From: Jeotgalibacillus marinus
GTDB lineage: Bacteria > Bacillota > Bacilli > Bacillales > Jeotgalibacillaceae
NCBI RefSeq assembly: GCF_040801915.1
Contig: NZ_JBFMIA010000010.1
Location: 52,266-116,265, forward strand
Length of the DNA: 64,000 nucleotides
Direction: 5' to 3'
This document shows positions 50,344 through 59,735 of the stretch, piece by piece. Numbering within the stretch: the first letter of the stretch is position 1; each line of letters starts with the position of its first letter. The position numbers were made by a program, and so were the translations under genes. The notes under the pieces were generated by a model, which saw only the letters and a program-made list of their open reading frames with translations, made no database searches and was not told where the DNA came from.

Positions 50344-51354
50344 ATGGAACCCATAAAAGATCATTTATCAAGACCTTTACGAGACATTCGAATCTCCGTA
50401 ACGGATCAGTGTAATTTCCGCTGCTCTTACTGCATGCCAGCAGAAATATTTGGTCCGGATTTCGCGTTTCTACCAAAAGAAGAATATTTAACTTTTGATG
50501 AAATTTATGAACTCGTTTTAGCAATGGGTGATTTAGGTGTTGAAAAAGTTCGCTTAACGGGTGGAGAACCTCTGTTAAGAAAAAATTTACACGAACTTAT
50601 CGCGAAGTTAAATAAGATTGAATCGATCAAAGACATTGCCTTAACAACGAACGCCATGCTGCTTCCGAAATATGCGATGAAGCTAAAAGAAGCGGGGCTT
50701 AAACGCGTTAATGTAAGTATGGATGCGATTGAAGAAGAAGTTTTCAAAAAGATGAATGGTCGATCCGTCAGCACGAAGCCGGTGTTAAAAGGGATTGCAG
50801 CCGCAAGAGAAGCGGGTCTTGAAGTGAAAATAAATATGGTCGTGCAAAAAGGGGTCAATGATGATCAAATCGTCCCGATGGCTTCTTATTTTAAAGATAA
50901 AGGAATTACGCTACGTTTTATTGAGTTTATGGATGTTGGTAGTACGAACGGATGGAAGCTCTCATCAGTTGTTACAAAAAAAGAAATTGTTGACATACTT
51001 GACAAACATTTTCCAGTAGAACCGCTCAATGAAGCTTATTTTGGGGAAGTGGCGAGTCGTTACAGATATGCCGGGACGAACATAGAGGTTGGGGTTATCT
51101 CATCTGTATCTGATTCGTTTTGTTCGTCTTGTACAAGAGCAAGGATATCAGCTGATGGCAAGTTATATACTTGTTTATTTGCAACAGAAGGATATGACTT
51201 AAAACCCCTTATGCGCAACGCTCTTTCGATGGATGAAGTAAGCAACGCCATTTCAGCGCTATGGAATAAAAGAAGAGACCGTTATTCGGATGAAAGAACC
51301 GAAGAAACGGCAAAAAATCGTCCGAAAATCGAGATGTCATATATCGGTGGGTAA
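50344..51354 (+). CDS. moaA: GTP 3',8-cyclase MoaA
   Basis: 336 residues. Radical SAM enzyme for the first step of cofactor synthesis. CNFRCSYC (Cys 23, 27, 30) binds the SAM cluster; KVRLTGGEPLLRKNL and LTTNAMLLPK follow; the second cluster uses CSSCTRARISADGKLYTC. It ends in Gly-Gly (SYIGG), required by MoaA. ATG 50344 lies nine bases after AAAGGAGG. A 27-base upstream extension is rejected. Confidence 0.97.
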   Translation: MEPIKDHLSRPLRDIRISVTDQCNFRCSYCMPAEIFGPDFAFLPKEEYLTFDEIYELVLAMGDLGVEKVRLTGGEPLLRKNLHELIAKLNKIESIKDIALTTNAMLLPKYAMKLKEAGLKRVNVSMDAIEEEVFKKMNGRSVSTKPVLKGIAAAREAGLEVKINMVVQKGVNDDQIVPMASYFKDKGITLRFIEFMDVGSTNGWKLSSVVTKKEIVDILDKHFPVEPLNEAYFGEVASRYRYAGTNIEVGVISSVSDSFCSSCTRARISADGKLYTCLFATEGYDLKPLMRNALSMDEVSNAISALWNKRRDRYSDERTEETAKNRPKIEMSYIGG

Positions 51355-51384
51355 GAGGCAGTTTATATTTAAGGGGGTATGTGA

Positions 51385-51888
51385 ATGCTTGAAGATCATC
51401 GTAAAAAGTCACCCAAAAAAATCGTATGCAAAGTGATAACGGTCAGTGATACGAGAACCGATGAAACGGACAAAAGTGGGAAGAAGATTAAAGAACTCCT
51501 AACACAACAAGGGCATGAATGCGAATTCTATGAAATTGTGCCGGATGAACGTTTATTGATCAAAAGAGCTGTTAAAAATGGTTTACATGACCCTAATATT
51601 GACGCGGTGATCGTTAACGGTGGAACCGGGATCTCAAAACGAGATGTCACGATTGAAGTCATTCAGTCGTTACTTGAAAAAGAGTTGGTCGGATTTGGAG
51701 AGATTTTTCGTTTTTTAAGCTACAAAGAGGATATTGGGTCAGCGGCCATTTTATCTCGTGCCACTGCCGGCACTTCTTTGGAAACCGTTGTCTTTGCCAT
51801 TCCGGGATCAACGGGTGCGGTCAAACTAGCGATGGAAAGACTCATTCTCCCGGAGATTGGTCACATTGTTATGGAGCTTCGTAAGTAA
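51385..51888 (+). CDS. moaB: MoaB/Mog family molybdopterin adenylyltransferase
   Basis: 167 residues. VITVSDTRTDETDKSGKKIK, then VIVNGGTGISKRDVTIEVIQ and GFGEIFRFLSYKEDIGSAAI are the MoaB/Mog/MogA pattern (GGTG binding loop, D-V-T). It adenylates molybdopterin before MoeA inserts Mo. AAGGGGG precedes the ATG. Last of the cofactor genes; 106 bases separate it from fdhF. Confidence 0.93.
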   Translation: MLEDHRKKSPKKIVCKVITVSDTRTDETDKSGKKIKELLTQQGHECEFYEIVPDERLLIKRAVKNGLHDPNIDAVIVNGGTGISKRDVTIEVIQSLLEKELVGFGEIFRFLSYKEDIGSAAILSRATAGTSLETVVFAIPGSTGAVKLAMERLILPEIGHIVMELRK

Positions 51889-51994
51889 ATAAATGGATGA
51901 GTTAAATTTAATCAATTGTACCATTTTTGGTAAAAAATATATATCAACAAGAAGAAATTTTCCAGAATGTTTTACAAAAGTGAGGAGAGATAGA

Positions 51995-54943
51995 ATGCAG
52001 GTTCGTATCAATGGTCAAAATATGGAGGTTTTGGATTCCCAATCAGTATTAGACGTACTTAGAACTCACTCGATCGAAGTGCCAGATGTTTGTTACCATC
52101 CAAGTCTAGGGGCAATTGAAACATGTGATACGTGTATCGTCCAAGTGAACGGAGAATATGTGCGTTCATGCTCGACGAAACTACAAGCTGGAGATGTTGT
52201 TGATACCGTGGCTCCAGGGGTTAAAGAAGCTCAAGTCATCGGAATGGATCGCATTTTAAAAAATCATGAACTGTATTGTACGGTTTGTGACTTTAATAAT
52301 GGTGGTTGTGAAATACATAATACCGTAAAAGAAATGAAAGTTAACCACCAAAGCATGCCATTTGAACACAAGCCTTACGAGATCGATGATTCGAATCCGT
52401 TTTATCGGTATGATCCTGACCAGTGTATCCTCTGTGGACGTTGTGTTGAAGCGTGTCAAGATGTTCAAGTAAACGAAACGTTGACAATAGATTGGACACT
52501 CCAAAAGCCTCGTGTCATTTGGGACAAGAACTCGAAAATCAATGAGTCTTCTTGTGTATCATGTGGTCACTGTTCAACAGTTTGTCCGTGTAATGCCATG
52601 ATGGAAAAAGGCATGGAAGGAGAAGCAGGATTTCTCACTGGAATTGCCAAACAAACGCTGCGCCCAATGATTGAAATGACAAAAAGCGTAGAAACGGGCT
52701 ATGGATCAATTCTTGCCATTTCTGATATGGAATCTGCCATGCGAGATGAACGTATTAAGAAAACGAAAACCGTTTGTACGTATTGCGGTGTAGGTTGTAG
52801 CTTCGACGTTTGGACGAAAGATCGTAAAATTCTTAAAGTTGAGCCACAAGTTGAATCGCCTGCCAATGGGATTTCCACGTGTGTAAAAGGCAAGTTCGGT
52901 TGGGATTTTGTAAATAGTGAAGAACGCATTACAAAGCCGCTTATTCGTGAAGGTGATGCTTTCCGGGAAGCCGAGTGGGAAGAAGCGCTTGAGTTGATTA
53001 CCTCAAAATTCTCCCATGCAAAAGAGACATACGGTCCAGATTCAATGTCATTTATCAGTTCGTCTAAGTGTACAAACGAAGAATCTTATTTGATGCAAAA
53101 GCTCGCTCGTGGTGTCATTGGAACGAATAACATAGACAACTGTTCTCGCTATTGTCAAACGCCTGCAACGGTGGGTCTATTCAGAACGGTCGGATATGGA
53201 GGAGATTCTGGTTCCATTACGGATATTGAAATGGCTGAGCTCGTTTTAATTGTTGGCTCAAACACGTCTGAATCGCATCCTGTTATAGCGACACGTGTGA
53301 AACGATCGCACAAATTAAATGGGCAAAAGCTGATCGTATCAGATATTAGAAAGAATGAGATGGGTGAGAGAGCAGACCTCTTTATTCAACCAAATCCAGG
53401 TACAGATATCGTTTGGCTTCAAGCCATCACAAAATACATCGTTGATAAGGGATGGGCGGATAAAACCTTCCTTGAAAATCGGGTAAATGGCTTGCAAGAA
53501 TATGTAGCGAGTCTTAAAAATTACACGATGGATTACGCAGCAAAAATTACTGGTATTGACAAAAAAGTATTGATTTCAATGGCAAACACCATTCATGAAG
53601 CAAAGACAACATCGGTCCTGTGGGCAATGGGCGTCACGCAACATTTAGGTGGCAGTGATACAAGTACAGCGATTTCAAATCTTTTGCTGATTACAGGTAA
53701 CTATAGTAAACCTGGAGCGGGGAGTTATCCACTGCGCGGTCATAACAACGTACAAGGGGCGAGTGATTTTGGTAGCATGCCAGATCGATTCCCAGGCTAT
53801 GAGCCTGTAGCAGATGATGACGTCCGTGCGAAGTATGAAAAAGCGTGGGGCGGAGAGATCCCAGCTGAACCAGGCTTAAATAATCATGAAATGGTTGCAG
53901 CTATTCATGATGGCAATCTTAAAATGATGTATTTAAAAGGGGAAGACATGGGGCTGGTTGATTCGAACTTAAACTATGTTCATCAAGCTTTTGAAAAACT
54001 TGATTTCTTCGTTGTTCAAGATCTCTTCCTTTCCAAAACAGCCGAGTTTGCAGATGTTGTATTACCTGCAAGTCCGAGCCTCGAAAAAGAAGGAACGTTC
54101 ACCAACACAGAACGTCGAATACAACGGTTGTATCAAGTGCTAGAGCCGATGGGCGAGTCTAAACCTGATTGGGAAATTATTCAGAACATCGCAAATCGAC
54201 TAGGTGCAGATTGGAATTTTGAACATCCAAGTGAAATTATGGCAGAAGCCGCTTCATTATCTCCACTGTATGCAGGGGTTACGTATGAACGCCTAGAGGG
54301 TTACAAGAGCTTACAATGGCCGGTAGCTGCAGATGGAACCGATTCGCCTTTGCTATTCTTAGATGGTTTTCCTTTCTCAGATGGAAAAGCGCGTCTTTTC
54401 CCAGTGGAGTGGACCAAGCCGCTAGAGTTTGATAAAGAATATGATATTCATGTCAATAACGGTCGTTTACTTGAGCATTTCCATGAAGGAAACATGACGT
54501 ACAGGTCAGAAGGAATCACGTCAAAAGTACCGAAAACGTTCCTTGAGGTGTCTCCAGCGTTGGCAAAAGAAAGAGGGCTACAAGATGGCACACTTGTCCG
54601 TTTAACCTCTCCATATGGCAGCGTGAAAGTAGAATGTCTCATTACAGATCGCGTTCGTTTCAAGGAAGTGTATCTGCCAATGAACGCTAGAGGAGAAAGT
54701 GCAATCAATTACTTAACAAGTAGTTATGCAGATAACATAACCGACACTCCTGCCTACAAAGAAATAAATGTGAAGCTTGAAGTTTTGCGTAAGAAAGGTG
54801 AAAGTCCATTACCAAGAATTAACCACCGTTTCGGAAACCCTCAGCCGCAAATGGGGGTACAGGTAGAGAAAAAATGGGCACGTGCAGACTATATCTTCCC
54901 TGGTGATCTTGTGAAGAAAAAGGAGTCGAATAAACATGGCTAA
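51995..54943 (+). CDS. fdhF: Formate dehydrogenase alpha subunit (Mo-bisMGD, FdhF type)
   Basis: 982 residues from ATG 51995 (GAGGAGAG site; frame extends to 51893 without one). Domain order: plant-type 2Fe-2S (CYHPSLGAIETCDTC, 30-75), His-Cys cluster region (YCTVCDFNNGGCEIH), two 4Fe-4S motifs (CILCGRCVEACQ; CVSCGHCSTVCPC), then the catalytic part with CTYCGVGCSFDVW and the Mo site CSRYCQTPATVG (Cys about 387), a Cys not Sec form. The C-terminal domain ends NHRFGNPQPQ. Soluble, as B. subtilis YrhE/YjgC. It oxidises formate to CO2; electron acceptor not shown. Followed by DUF1641, carrier and fdhD. Confidence 0.95.
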   Translation: MQVRINGQNMEVLDSQSVLDVLRTHSIEVPDVCYHPSLGAIETCDTCIVQVNGEYVRSCSTKLQAGDVVDTVAPGVKEAQVIGMDRILKNHELYCTVCDFNNGGCEIHNTVKEMKVNHQSMPFEHKPYEIDDSNPFYRYDPDQCILCGRCVEACQDVQVNETLTIDWTLQKPRVIWDKNSKINESSCVSCGHCSTVCPCNAMMEKGMEGEAGFLTGIAKQTLRPMIEMTKSVETGYGSILAISDMESAMRDERIKKTKTVCTYCGVGCSFDVWTKDRKILKVEPQVESPANGISTCVKGKFGWDFVNSEERITKPLIREGDAFREAEWEEALELITSKFSHAKETYGPDSMSFISSSKCTNEESYLMQKLARGVIGTNNIDNCSRYCQTPATVGLFRTVGYGGDSGSITDIEMAELVLIVGSNTSESHPVIATRVKRSHKLNGQKLIVSDIRKNEMGERADLFIQPNPGTDIVWLQAITKYIVDKGWADKTFLENRVNGLQEYVASLKNYTMDYAAKITGIDKKVLISMANTIHEAKTTSVLWAMGVTQHLGGSDTSTAISNLLLITGNYSKPGAGSYPLRGHNNVQGASDFGSMPDRFPGYEPVADDDVRAKYEKAWGGEIPAEPGLNNHEMVAAIHDGNLKMMYLKGEDMGLVDSNLNYVHQAFEKLDFFVVQDLFLSKTAEFADVVLPASPSLEKEGTFTNTERRIQRLYQVLEPMGESKPDWEIIQNIANRLGADWNFEHPSEIMAEAASLSPLYAGVTYERLEGYKSLQWPVAADGTDSPLLFLDGFPFSDGKARLFPVEWTKPLEFDKEYDIHVNNGRLLEHFHEGNMTYRSEGITSKVPKTFLEVSPALAKERGLQDGTLVRLTSPYGSVKVECLITDRVRFKEVYLPMNARGESAINYLTSSYADNITDTPAYKEINVKLEVLRKKGESPLPRINHRFGNPQPQMGVQVEKKWARADYIFPGDLVKKKESNKHG

Positions 54944-55634
54944 GGCTACAAAAGTTATCCATCGAATTCAACCAAGCGAGGAAGAACTTCGACAAAGAGA
55001 TTTAGCAAGTATTGAAACGAAATTGCTTGAAAACAAAGAAGCCATTGAAGAATTACTTGAAATGCTAAAGCATCTGAACGACCGTGGGGTTCTTGAAATG
55101 GGTACGTCCCTTTTTGGTCAAGGCGATAAAGTAATGGACATCCTTGTAAAAACAATGGATAACAAAGAAACAACGAATACGATGAAGAATTTACTTTTAA
55201 TGCTCGGCACACTTGGTACGTTGAATGTTCAGCAACTTGAACCGCTCATTTTAAAAATGAATACAGGAATTGCACGCGTTGCAGAACTCGATGAGGAGAA
55301 GGAGAAAGCTGGTTATCTTACCCTTCTTCGCAGCTTGAATGACCCAGATGTAAAACGAGCAATGGCTGTTGGTATAACGTTCATGAAGGGTCTTGGTGAA
55401 AAACAAGATGATTTAGAACGAACCACCCAAACACCAGAAGAACAAGTACGCAATAAAAATGAAAAACAAAAAGAAGACGCAAAAAGAGGGCATGGCGGAA
55501 ACGAGCCAATGAGTCGTTTAGCAGTTGCCAATAACAAAGCTAAACGTGACAAGAGCGGAAGTGGTTGGATGCTTGTTGCCGCGGGAATTTCGCTCATTTC
55601 AATCTTTGCGCTTAAGAACAGAGCCCGTTCATAA
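54936..55634 (+). CDS. DUF1641 protein paired with formate dehydrogenase (YjgD/YrhD-like)
   Basis: 232 residues, overlapping fdhF by eight bases. It has the DUF1641 block MLKHLNDRGVLEMGTSLFGQ and SLNDPDVKRAMAVGITFMKG. A charged linker (NKNEKQKEDAKRGHGGNE) leads to a C-terminal hydrophobic helix (WMLVAAGISLISIFAL), so it may anchor the dehydrogenase to the membrane. The same pair occurs in B. subtilis as yrhE-yrhD and yjgC-yjgD. The membrane tail may be particular to this version. Confidence 0.88.
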   Translation: MAKATKVIHRIQPSEEELRQRDLASIETKLLENKEAIEELLEMLKHLNDRGVLEMGTSLFGQGDKVMDILVKTMDNKETTNTMKNLLLMLGTLGTLNVQQLEPLILKMNTGIARVAELDEEKEKAGYLTLLRSLNDPDVKRAMAVGITFMKGLGEKQDDLERTTQTPEEQVRNKNEKQKEDAKRGHGGNEPMSRLAVANNKAKRDKSGSGWMLVAAGISLISIFALKNRARS

Positions 55635-55649
55635 GTAGTTCATTGTTAC

Positions 55650-55711
55650 AAGAAATCGTAGCAGGTTACTCAAGTGCTCCGCATAATTTTAGTAACCTCT
55701 ACTGATTTCTT
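55650..55711 (+). terminator. Terminator after fdhF-DUF1641
   Basis: AAGAAATC-g-TAG-c-AGGTTACT pairs with AGTAACCT-c-TA-ct-GATTTCTT around a 20-base loop, followed by CAAAAAAG. A long imperfect hairpin. Confidence 0.6.
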
Positions 55712-55836
55712 CAAAAAAGTCAGTTATAATAGAAAACTTACTTGTGTTCTATTGTATTTGTAACTGGCTATGGGGTAACTACTATGGATGAGTAGTTGGT
55801 GTCCGCTATTATCCCAAAAAATAAGGAGGAACTAGG

Positions 55837-57102
55837 ATGGCTAAAACGAAAAACCGCTGGCTCATTGCTGCGGCTGCAGTTGGGATCCACATTTCGATCG
55901 GCTCTGTTTATTCTTGGAGCGTATTTTCAAATCCATTAGCTGAAAAGCATGGCTGGTCATCAAGTGAAATTGCCTTAACATTTAGTATTGCTATTTTATT
56001 TCTAGGACTATCAGCTGCCTTTATGGGTCACTTTGTTGAAAAATATGGCCCTCGGAAAGCGGGAATCGTTGCGACAATCTTTTTTGGTATAGGGATGTTT
56101 GGTGCAGGGTTTTCAGATAGTATCGGAAATTTATATTCTCTATATTTCTTCTATGGGGTTCTTGGAGGAATTGGTCTAGGAATTGGGTACATCACACCGG
56201 TATCCTCACTTGTTAAATGGTTTCCAGATAGAAGAGGGCTTGCAACAGGCTTAGCCATCATGGGATTTGGATTCTCTTCGCTCATCTTTAGTCCTATTAT
56301 GGAATATTTAATGGGTGCGATCGGTATTTCCAATACGTTCTTTCTATTAGGAGCGATTTACTTTGTCTTGATGTTGTGTTCTTCTTTATACCTTGCTCCA
56401 CCACCGAAAGATTGGGTTCCAGCTGGGATGAGTAAAGAAGAGCTACAAGCGAAAACAGCAAACAAACAAACAGGAGATCTGTCTCAGCTTACTGCAAATG
56501 AAGCCATTAAGACGGTTCGTTTTTGGGCGTTGTGGATTATGCTTTTTATCAATATCACATGTGGGATTGCGATCATCGCGGTAGCTTCTCCAATGGCACA
56601 GGATGTTGCTGGTATGACTGCTGGTGCAGCCGCTGTCATGGTAGGGATTATGGGACTATTTAATGGTTTTGGACGGATTGGTTGGGCTTCCATTTCTGAT
56701 TATATTGGTCGTCCAAATGTGTATACAACATTTTTTGCGCTTCAAACCGTTGCGTTTCTTATGTTACCTAGCGTAACGAATGCGATTGTTTTTCAAATCT
56801 TGATCTTTGTCATTTTGTCTTGTTATGGTGGCGGATTTGCTTCAATCCCTGCATACATAGGAGACTTGTTTGGAACAAAACAGCTTGGTGCCATCCACGG
56901 TTATATTTTAACTGCTTGGGCGTTGGCGGGTCTTGTTGGGCCAACTATTGTGACACGAGTTCAAGAAGCGACGAATAGCTATAATTTAACGATGTATATT
57001 TTCACAGGAGCATTTGTCGTAGCGCTTATTGTCTCTATTTTGATCCGATTCAACATCAAAAAAGTGCGTCAAGAAAACGCCAATACGGTAGCTTCAACAT
57101 AA
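55837..57102 (+). CDS. OFA-family MFS carrier (oxalate/formate antiporter group)
   Basis: 421 residues, twelve membrane helices. The start NRWLIAAAAVGIHISIGSVY with SWSVFSNPLA and KHGWSSSEIALTFSIAI is typical of the OFA family, as are GFGFSSLIFSP and GGFASIPAYIGDLFGTK in the second half. It lies between fdhF-DUF1641 and fdhD, so formate or oxalate exchange is the natural guess; many members are annotated lactate carriers instead. TAAGGAGGAACTAGG precedes the ATG. Confidence 0.92.
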   Translation: MAKTKNRWLIAAAAVGIHISIGSVYSWSVFSNPLAEKHGWSSSEIALTFSIAILFLGLSAAFMGHFVEKYGPRKAGIVATIFFGIGMFGAGFSDSIGNLYSLYFFYGVLGGIGLGIGYITPVSSLVKWFPDRRGLATGLAIMGFGFSSLIFSPIMEYLMGAIGISNTFFLLGAIYFVLMLCSSLYLAPPPKDWVPAGMSKEELQAKTANKQTGDLSQLTANEAIKTVRFWALWIMLFINITCGIAIIAVASPMAQDVAGMTAGAAAVMVGIMGLFNGFGRIGWASISDYIGRPNVYTTFFALQTVAFLMLPSVTNAIVFQILIFVILSCYGGGFASIPAYIGDLFGTKQLGAIHGYILTAWALAGLVGPTIVTRVQEATNSYNLTMYIFTGAFVVALIVSILIRFNIKKVRQENANTVAST

Positions 57103-57114
57103 AAATTATAGGTT

Positions 57115-57156
57115 ATAGGAGTTCGAGCAAATGATGACTCGAACTCCTATTCTTTT
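57115..57156 (+). terminator. Terminator after the MFS carrier
   Basis: ATAGGAGTTCGAG and CTCGAACTCCTAT pair perfectly (13 bp) around ten bases, followed by TCTTTTAG. Confidence 0.9.
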
Positions 57157-57196
57157 AGTTAAGTTCGTTTAATGACGGTTAACAGGGGGACTAAAT

Positions 57197-57994
57197 GTGG
57201 ACAATCCAAACGTACTTACCCGAAAAATTCTTCGTATTCGAAATGGCAAGGCGGAGTGGAGTGAAGATAGGGTAGCAACAGAAAAAGCCATTACCATCAA
57301 GATCAACGGTGATGAGTTTGTGACGATGGTCTGTACACCACAATACATCGAAGATATGGTGATCGGTTATTTAGCATCAGAAGGCATTATTCGCAAGTTT
57401 GATGACATTGAAAAGATGTGGATCGACCACAAAAATGGCTTTGTCCATATTCAATCATCGAACATCAATCCCTTATATGAAAGCCTTCAAAATAAACGCT
57501 ACATTACATCCTGCTGTGGTGCGAGCAGACAAGGCTTTGTGTTTGCAAGCGATGCAATGGCTGCTAAAAAAATGAATGGTCGCAACGTAAGTCTGACACC
57601 ACAAGACTGCTTTCGACTCATGCGTGATATGCAACATCGCGCCGACACTTTTAAAGAGACAGGTGGCGTACATAATGCAGCCCTATGTGATGTGGATGGC
57701 ATTGTGCTAAGTCGCATGGACATTGGACGTCATAATGCATTAGATAAAATCTACGGCTACTGTTTGAAAAACAACATTTCCATGCAAGGTAAAATTCTTG
57801 TTTTTAGCGGTAGACTATCATCGGAGATTTTACTGAAGGTATCAAAAATTGGTTGTGAAGTTGTCCTATCTAAATCAGCTCCAACAGAACGTGCCCTTGA
57901 GCTTGCAGAAGAGTTAGAGATTACGACAGTTGGTTTTATCCGAAATCAGTCATTGAATGTTTATACGTGTACGGAGAGAATAGTAGTTGATTAG
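57197..57994 (+). CDS. fdhD: Formate dehydrogenase sulfurtransferase FdhD
   Basis: 265 residues. FdhD passes sulfur from a cysteine desulfurase to the Mo-bisMGD of formate dehydrogenase. Seen: IKINGDEFVTMVCTPQYIED, the redox Cys pair TSCCGAS near residue 105, GGVHNAALCD and SRMDIGRHNALDKIYGYCLK, then FSGRLSSEILLKVSKIGCEV. The start is GTG after AGGGGG. The presence beside fdhF supports that enzyme's assignment. Confidence 0.95.
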   Translation: MDNPNVLTRKILRIRNGKAEWSEDRVATEKAITIKINGDEFVTMVCTPQYIEDMVIGYLASEGIIRKFDDIEKMWIDHKNGFVHIQSSNINPLYESLQNKRYITSCCGASRQGFVFASDAMAAKKMNGRNVSLTPQDCFRLMRDMQHRADTFKETGGVHNAALCDVDGIVLSRMDIGRHNALDKIYGYCLKNNISMQGKILVFSGRLSSEILLKVSKIGCEVVLSKSAPTERALELAEELEITTVGFIRNQSLNVYTCTERIVVD

Positions 57995-58536
57995 AATGTC
58001 GTGGTCAGATGGTGCATGAAGCCTATCCATTCATGATAGGGGACGAGAATGGTTTACTGGGAGCAAAAGCACAAAGTGTCTAGCAATCTATTTATTTTAA
58101 ACTCCACATTGTGGGGTTTTTTTACGCTCTTAATTCTAAGGATACGAAGTGATTTTTTGAAGATATGTTGAGTTTCAAATGGGTAAAGGATAAAAGACGC
58201 GTGCATTCGATTGAAATGCTCGCGTCTTTTTGCATTAATTGATTTGTCTTTCAAGTGTATTCTCTAAAGCTTCTTCACCACCACGATGTTTTCGGAATCT
58301 CACCCAAAACCCCTACATCATACGAAACGACAGTACGCCGAAAACGACTACTATCAACTGAAGACCGATCATATCAAGGGGAAATCCCGTCAACAATAAG
58401 ACGGTCGATCATCAAATTGATCACCAATTATTTTTTCAATAAAAGTGCCTATTCACCTTTTTTAGGATTTAAGGAATTCCAGATGAGGTTAGATAGCCAA
58501 ATTTAGTTCTCTTATAGTCCTTACTTCCCTCTTATT
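57995..58536. other. Intergenic region with two hairpins
   Basis: The hairpin at about 58097-58118 (CTCCAC/GTGGGG, then TTTTTTT) can end fdhD. A second, stronger one is listed at 58192. An 83-codon plus frame (58255-58506) lacks a site. On the minus strand the short frame RFRKHRGGEEALENTLERQ (about 58246-58320) looks protein-like but has no clear start. Confidence 0.4.
58192..58231. terminator. Strong bidirectional-looking terminator
   Basis: AAAAGACGCG-t-GCATT pairs with AATGC-t-CGCGTCTTTT. Confidence 0.85.
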
Positions 58537-59112
58537 TTATTCTTCATCACATCCAATAAAGTCTAAAAAGATTCGACCATCTACTCTAACGGCTTCTCTA
58601 CCACACTCATCTATAAATGGAACAAAAAATGCTGCTAATGCTATAACTTTATAACAAGGCACGCATGGTGGTGTCTGATCACATGTAAAAGCTAGAATTT
58701 GATCTACGCAAACAGTTGTTCCACAGTTTACTGTACAATTATTCTCTAAAAATGGAGTTTGGTTTGGAATAAGTGGCCCTGTATTTGCAGTAATTCTTAC
58801 ACATCCTACTAACCGTACAGCTTGAAGATCAACTAGACAGGTTAGTTCTTCGTCACATGGACTATTAACTGTCGTCTCGATCTTTTGTGTTTCTAAACAA
58901 CATTTTAACGCGCTAAAATCAGGACAAATATCTGTTAAAACGGGATCAATTGTCTCTAGTGTAAACCCATCGGGGACATCAGCAATACAACAAAAATCAA
59001 TGAAATTTTGACACTCGTCTTGCCTAATGTCTATTTCAAACGGTTTGACTTTTTCCCCTTTGTTGTTATAAAAGACTGTACATTCGCTAATATTTTTAAA
59101 TTTTTTTTCCAT
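58537..59112 (-). CDS. Cys-rich protein, possibly spore surface
   Basis: 191 residues from the ATG at 59112, eight bases after AAAGGAG (a TTG two codons upstream is too near). No signal peptide or membrane helix. 18 Cys, mostly in pairs or short groups: DFCCIAD, LKCCLE, NNCTVNCGTTVC, CDQTPPCVPC. The middle (VRLVGCVRITANTGPLIPNQ) and the end are strand-rich. Disulfide-rich, signal-less proteins of this kind in bacilli are often spore coat, exosporium or appendage components, which is my inference. Family not recognised. Confidence 0.7.
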   Translation of the reverse strand: MEKKFKNISECTVFYNNKGEKVKPFEIDIRQDECQNFIDFCCIADVPDGFTLETIDPVLTDICPDFSALKCCLETQKIETTVNSPCDEELTCLVDLQAVRLVGCVRITANTGPLIPNQTPFLENNCTVNCGTTVCVDQILAFTCDQTPPCVPCYKVIALAAFFVPFIDECGREAVRVDGRIFLDFIGCDEE

Positions 59113-59735
59113 AAACAAGTCTCCTTTACAAAGTTTTAAAACAGAAGGATAAAATGAAACTGATTACAGTATATGTACAGCAAATGGATTTTGATTTTAA
59201 AAGTTTAAAACAACTTAAAGGGATAATCTAAATAGATTTAAAAAGGATAACCTCTGTATATTATCGCGTTTGCAATGGAGAGGAAGCTGTTTGAAAATAC
59301 GTGAGAAGGTTAAAAGAAAGTCTGCCAAATAGCCTTGAAGCAATACGAATGTTGATACGGAGAGACAATTTGAAAAGTTGAATCTGATCCGTTGTAATTT
59401 AAATTTTTAAAGTGTAACTACTAAACTACAGTTAACAGTGTTCGCCAGACAAGGTGCTATGTTTCTATCTTTACAGAATACGAAAAAGAAAGTAGAAAAA
59501 CCGTTAGTAGTGAGAAGGAGAAAGCCAATTATCCTCGATATTATCGGGAAAATGAAGCGAAGGGAGTGGTTATTATCAAAGCGATTATTTTTGACTTTGA
59601 CGAAGTTTTTAACGACAATATGCTACATATTTGAGAGGGGGATGTAATTTAGATCCATTTAACAAAAAGCATCCAGTTACAAAAGAGATATGCCGTTATA
59701 TAATTTGATCTTACCCACGAAAAAGGAGGAAAAAC
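59113..59735. other. Intergenic region with gene debris
   Basis: No intact gene. IIKAIIFDFDEVFNDNMLHI (59572-59631, then stop) resembles the start of a HAD phosphatase (normally K-x-I-x-F-D-x-D-G-V-L-x-D-S). The next block, DPFNKKHPVTKEICRYII (about 59651-59704), is in another frame. A 69-codon plus frame at 59438 lacks a binding site. The promoter of the large protein at 59736 should lie here. Confidence 0.4.

Noticed and set aside
58255..58506. 83-codon plus frame MYSLKLLHHHDVF
   Set aside because: No site and no family; the opposite strand looks slightly more protein-like but lacks a start.
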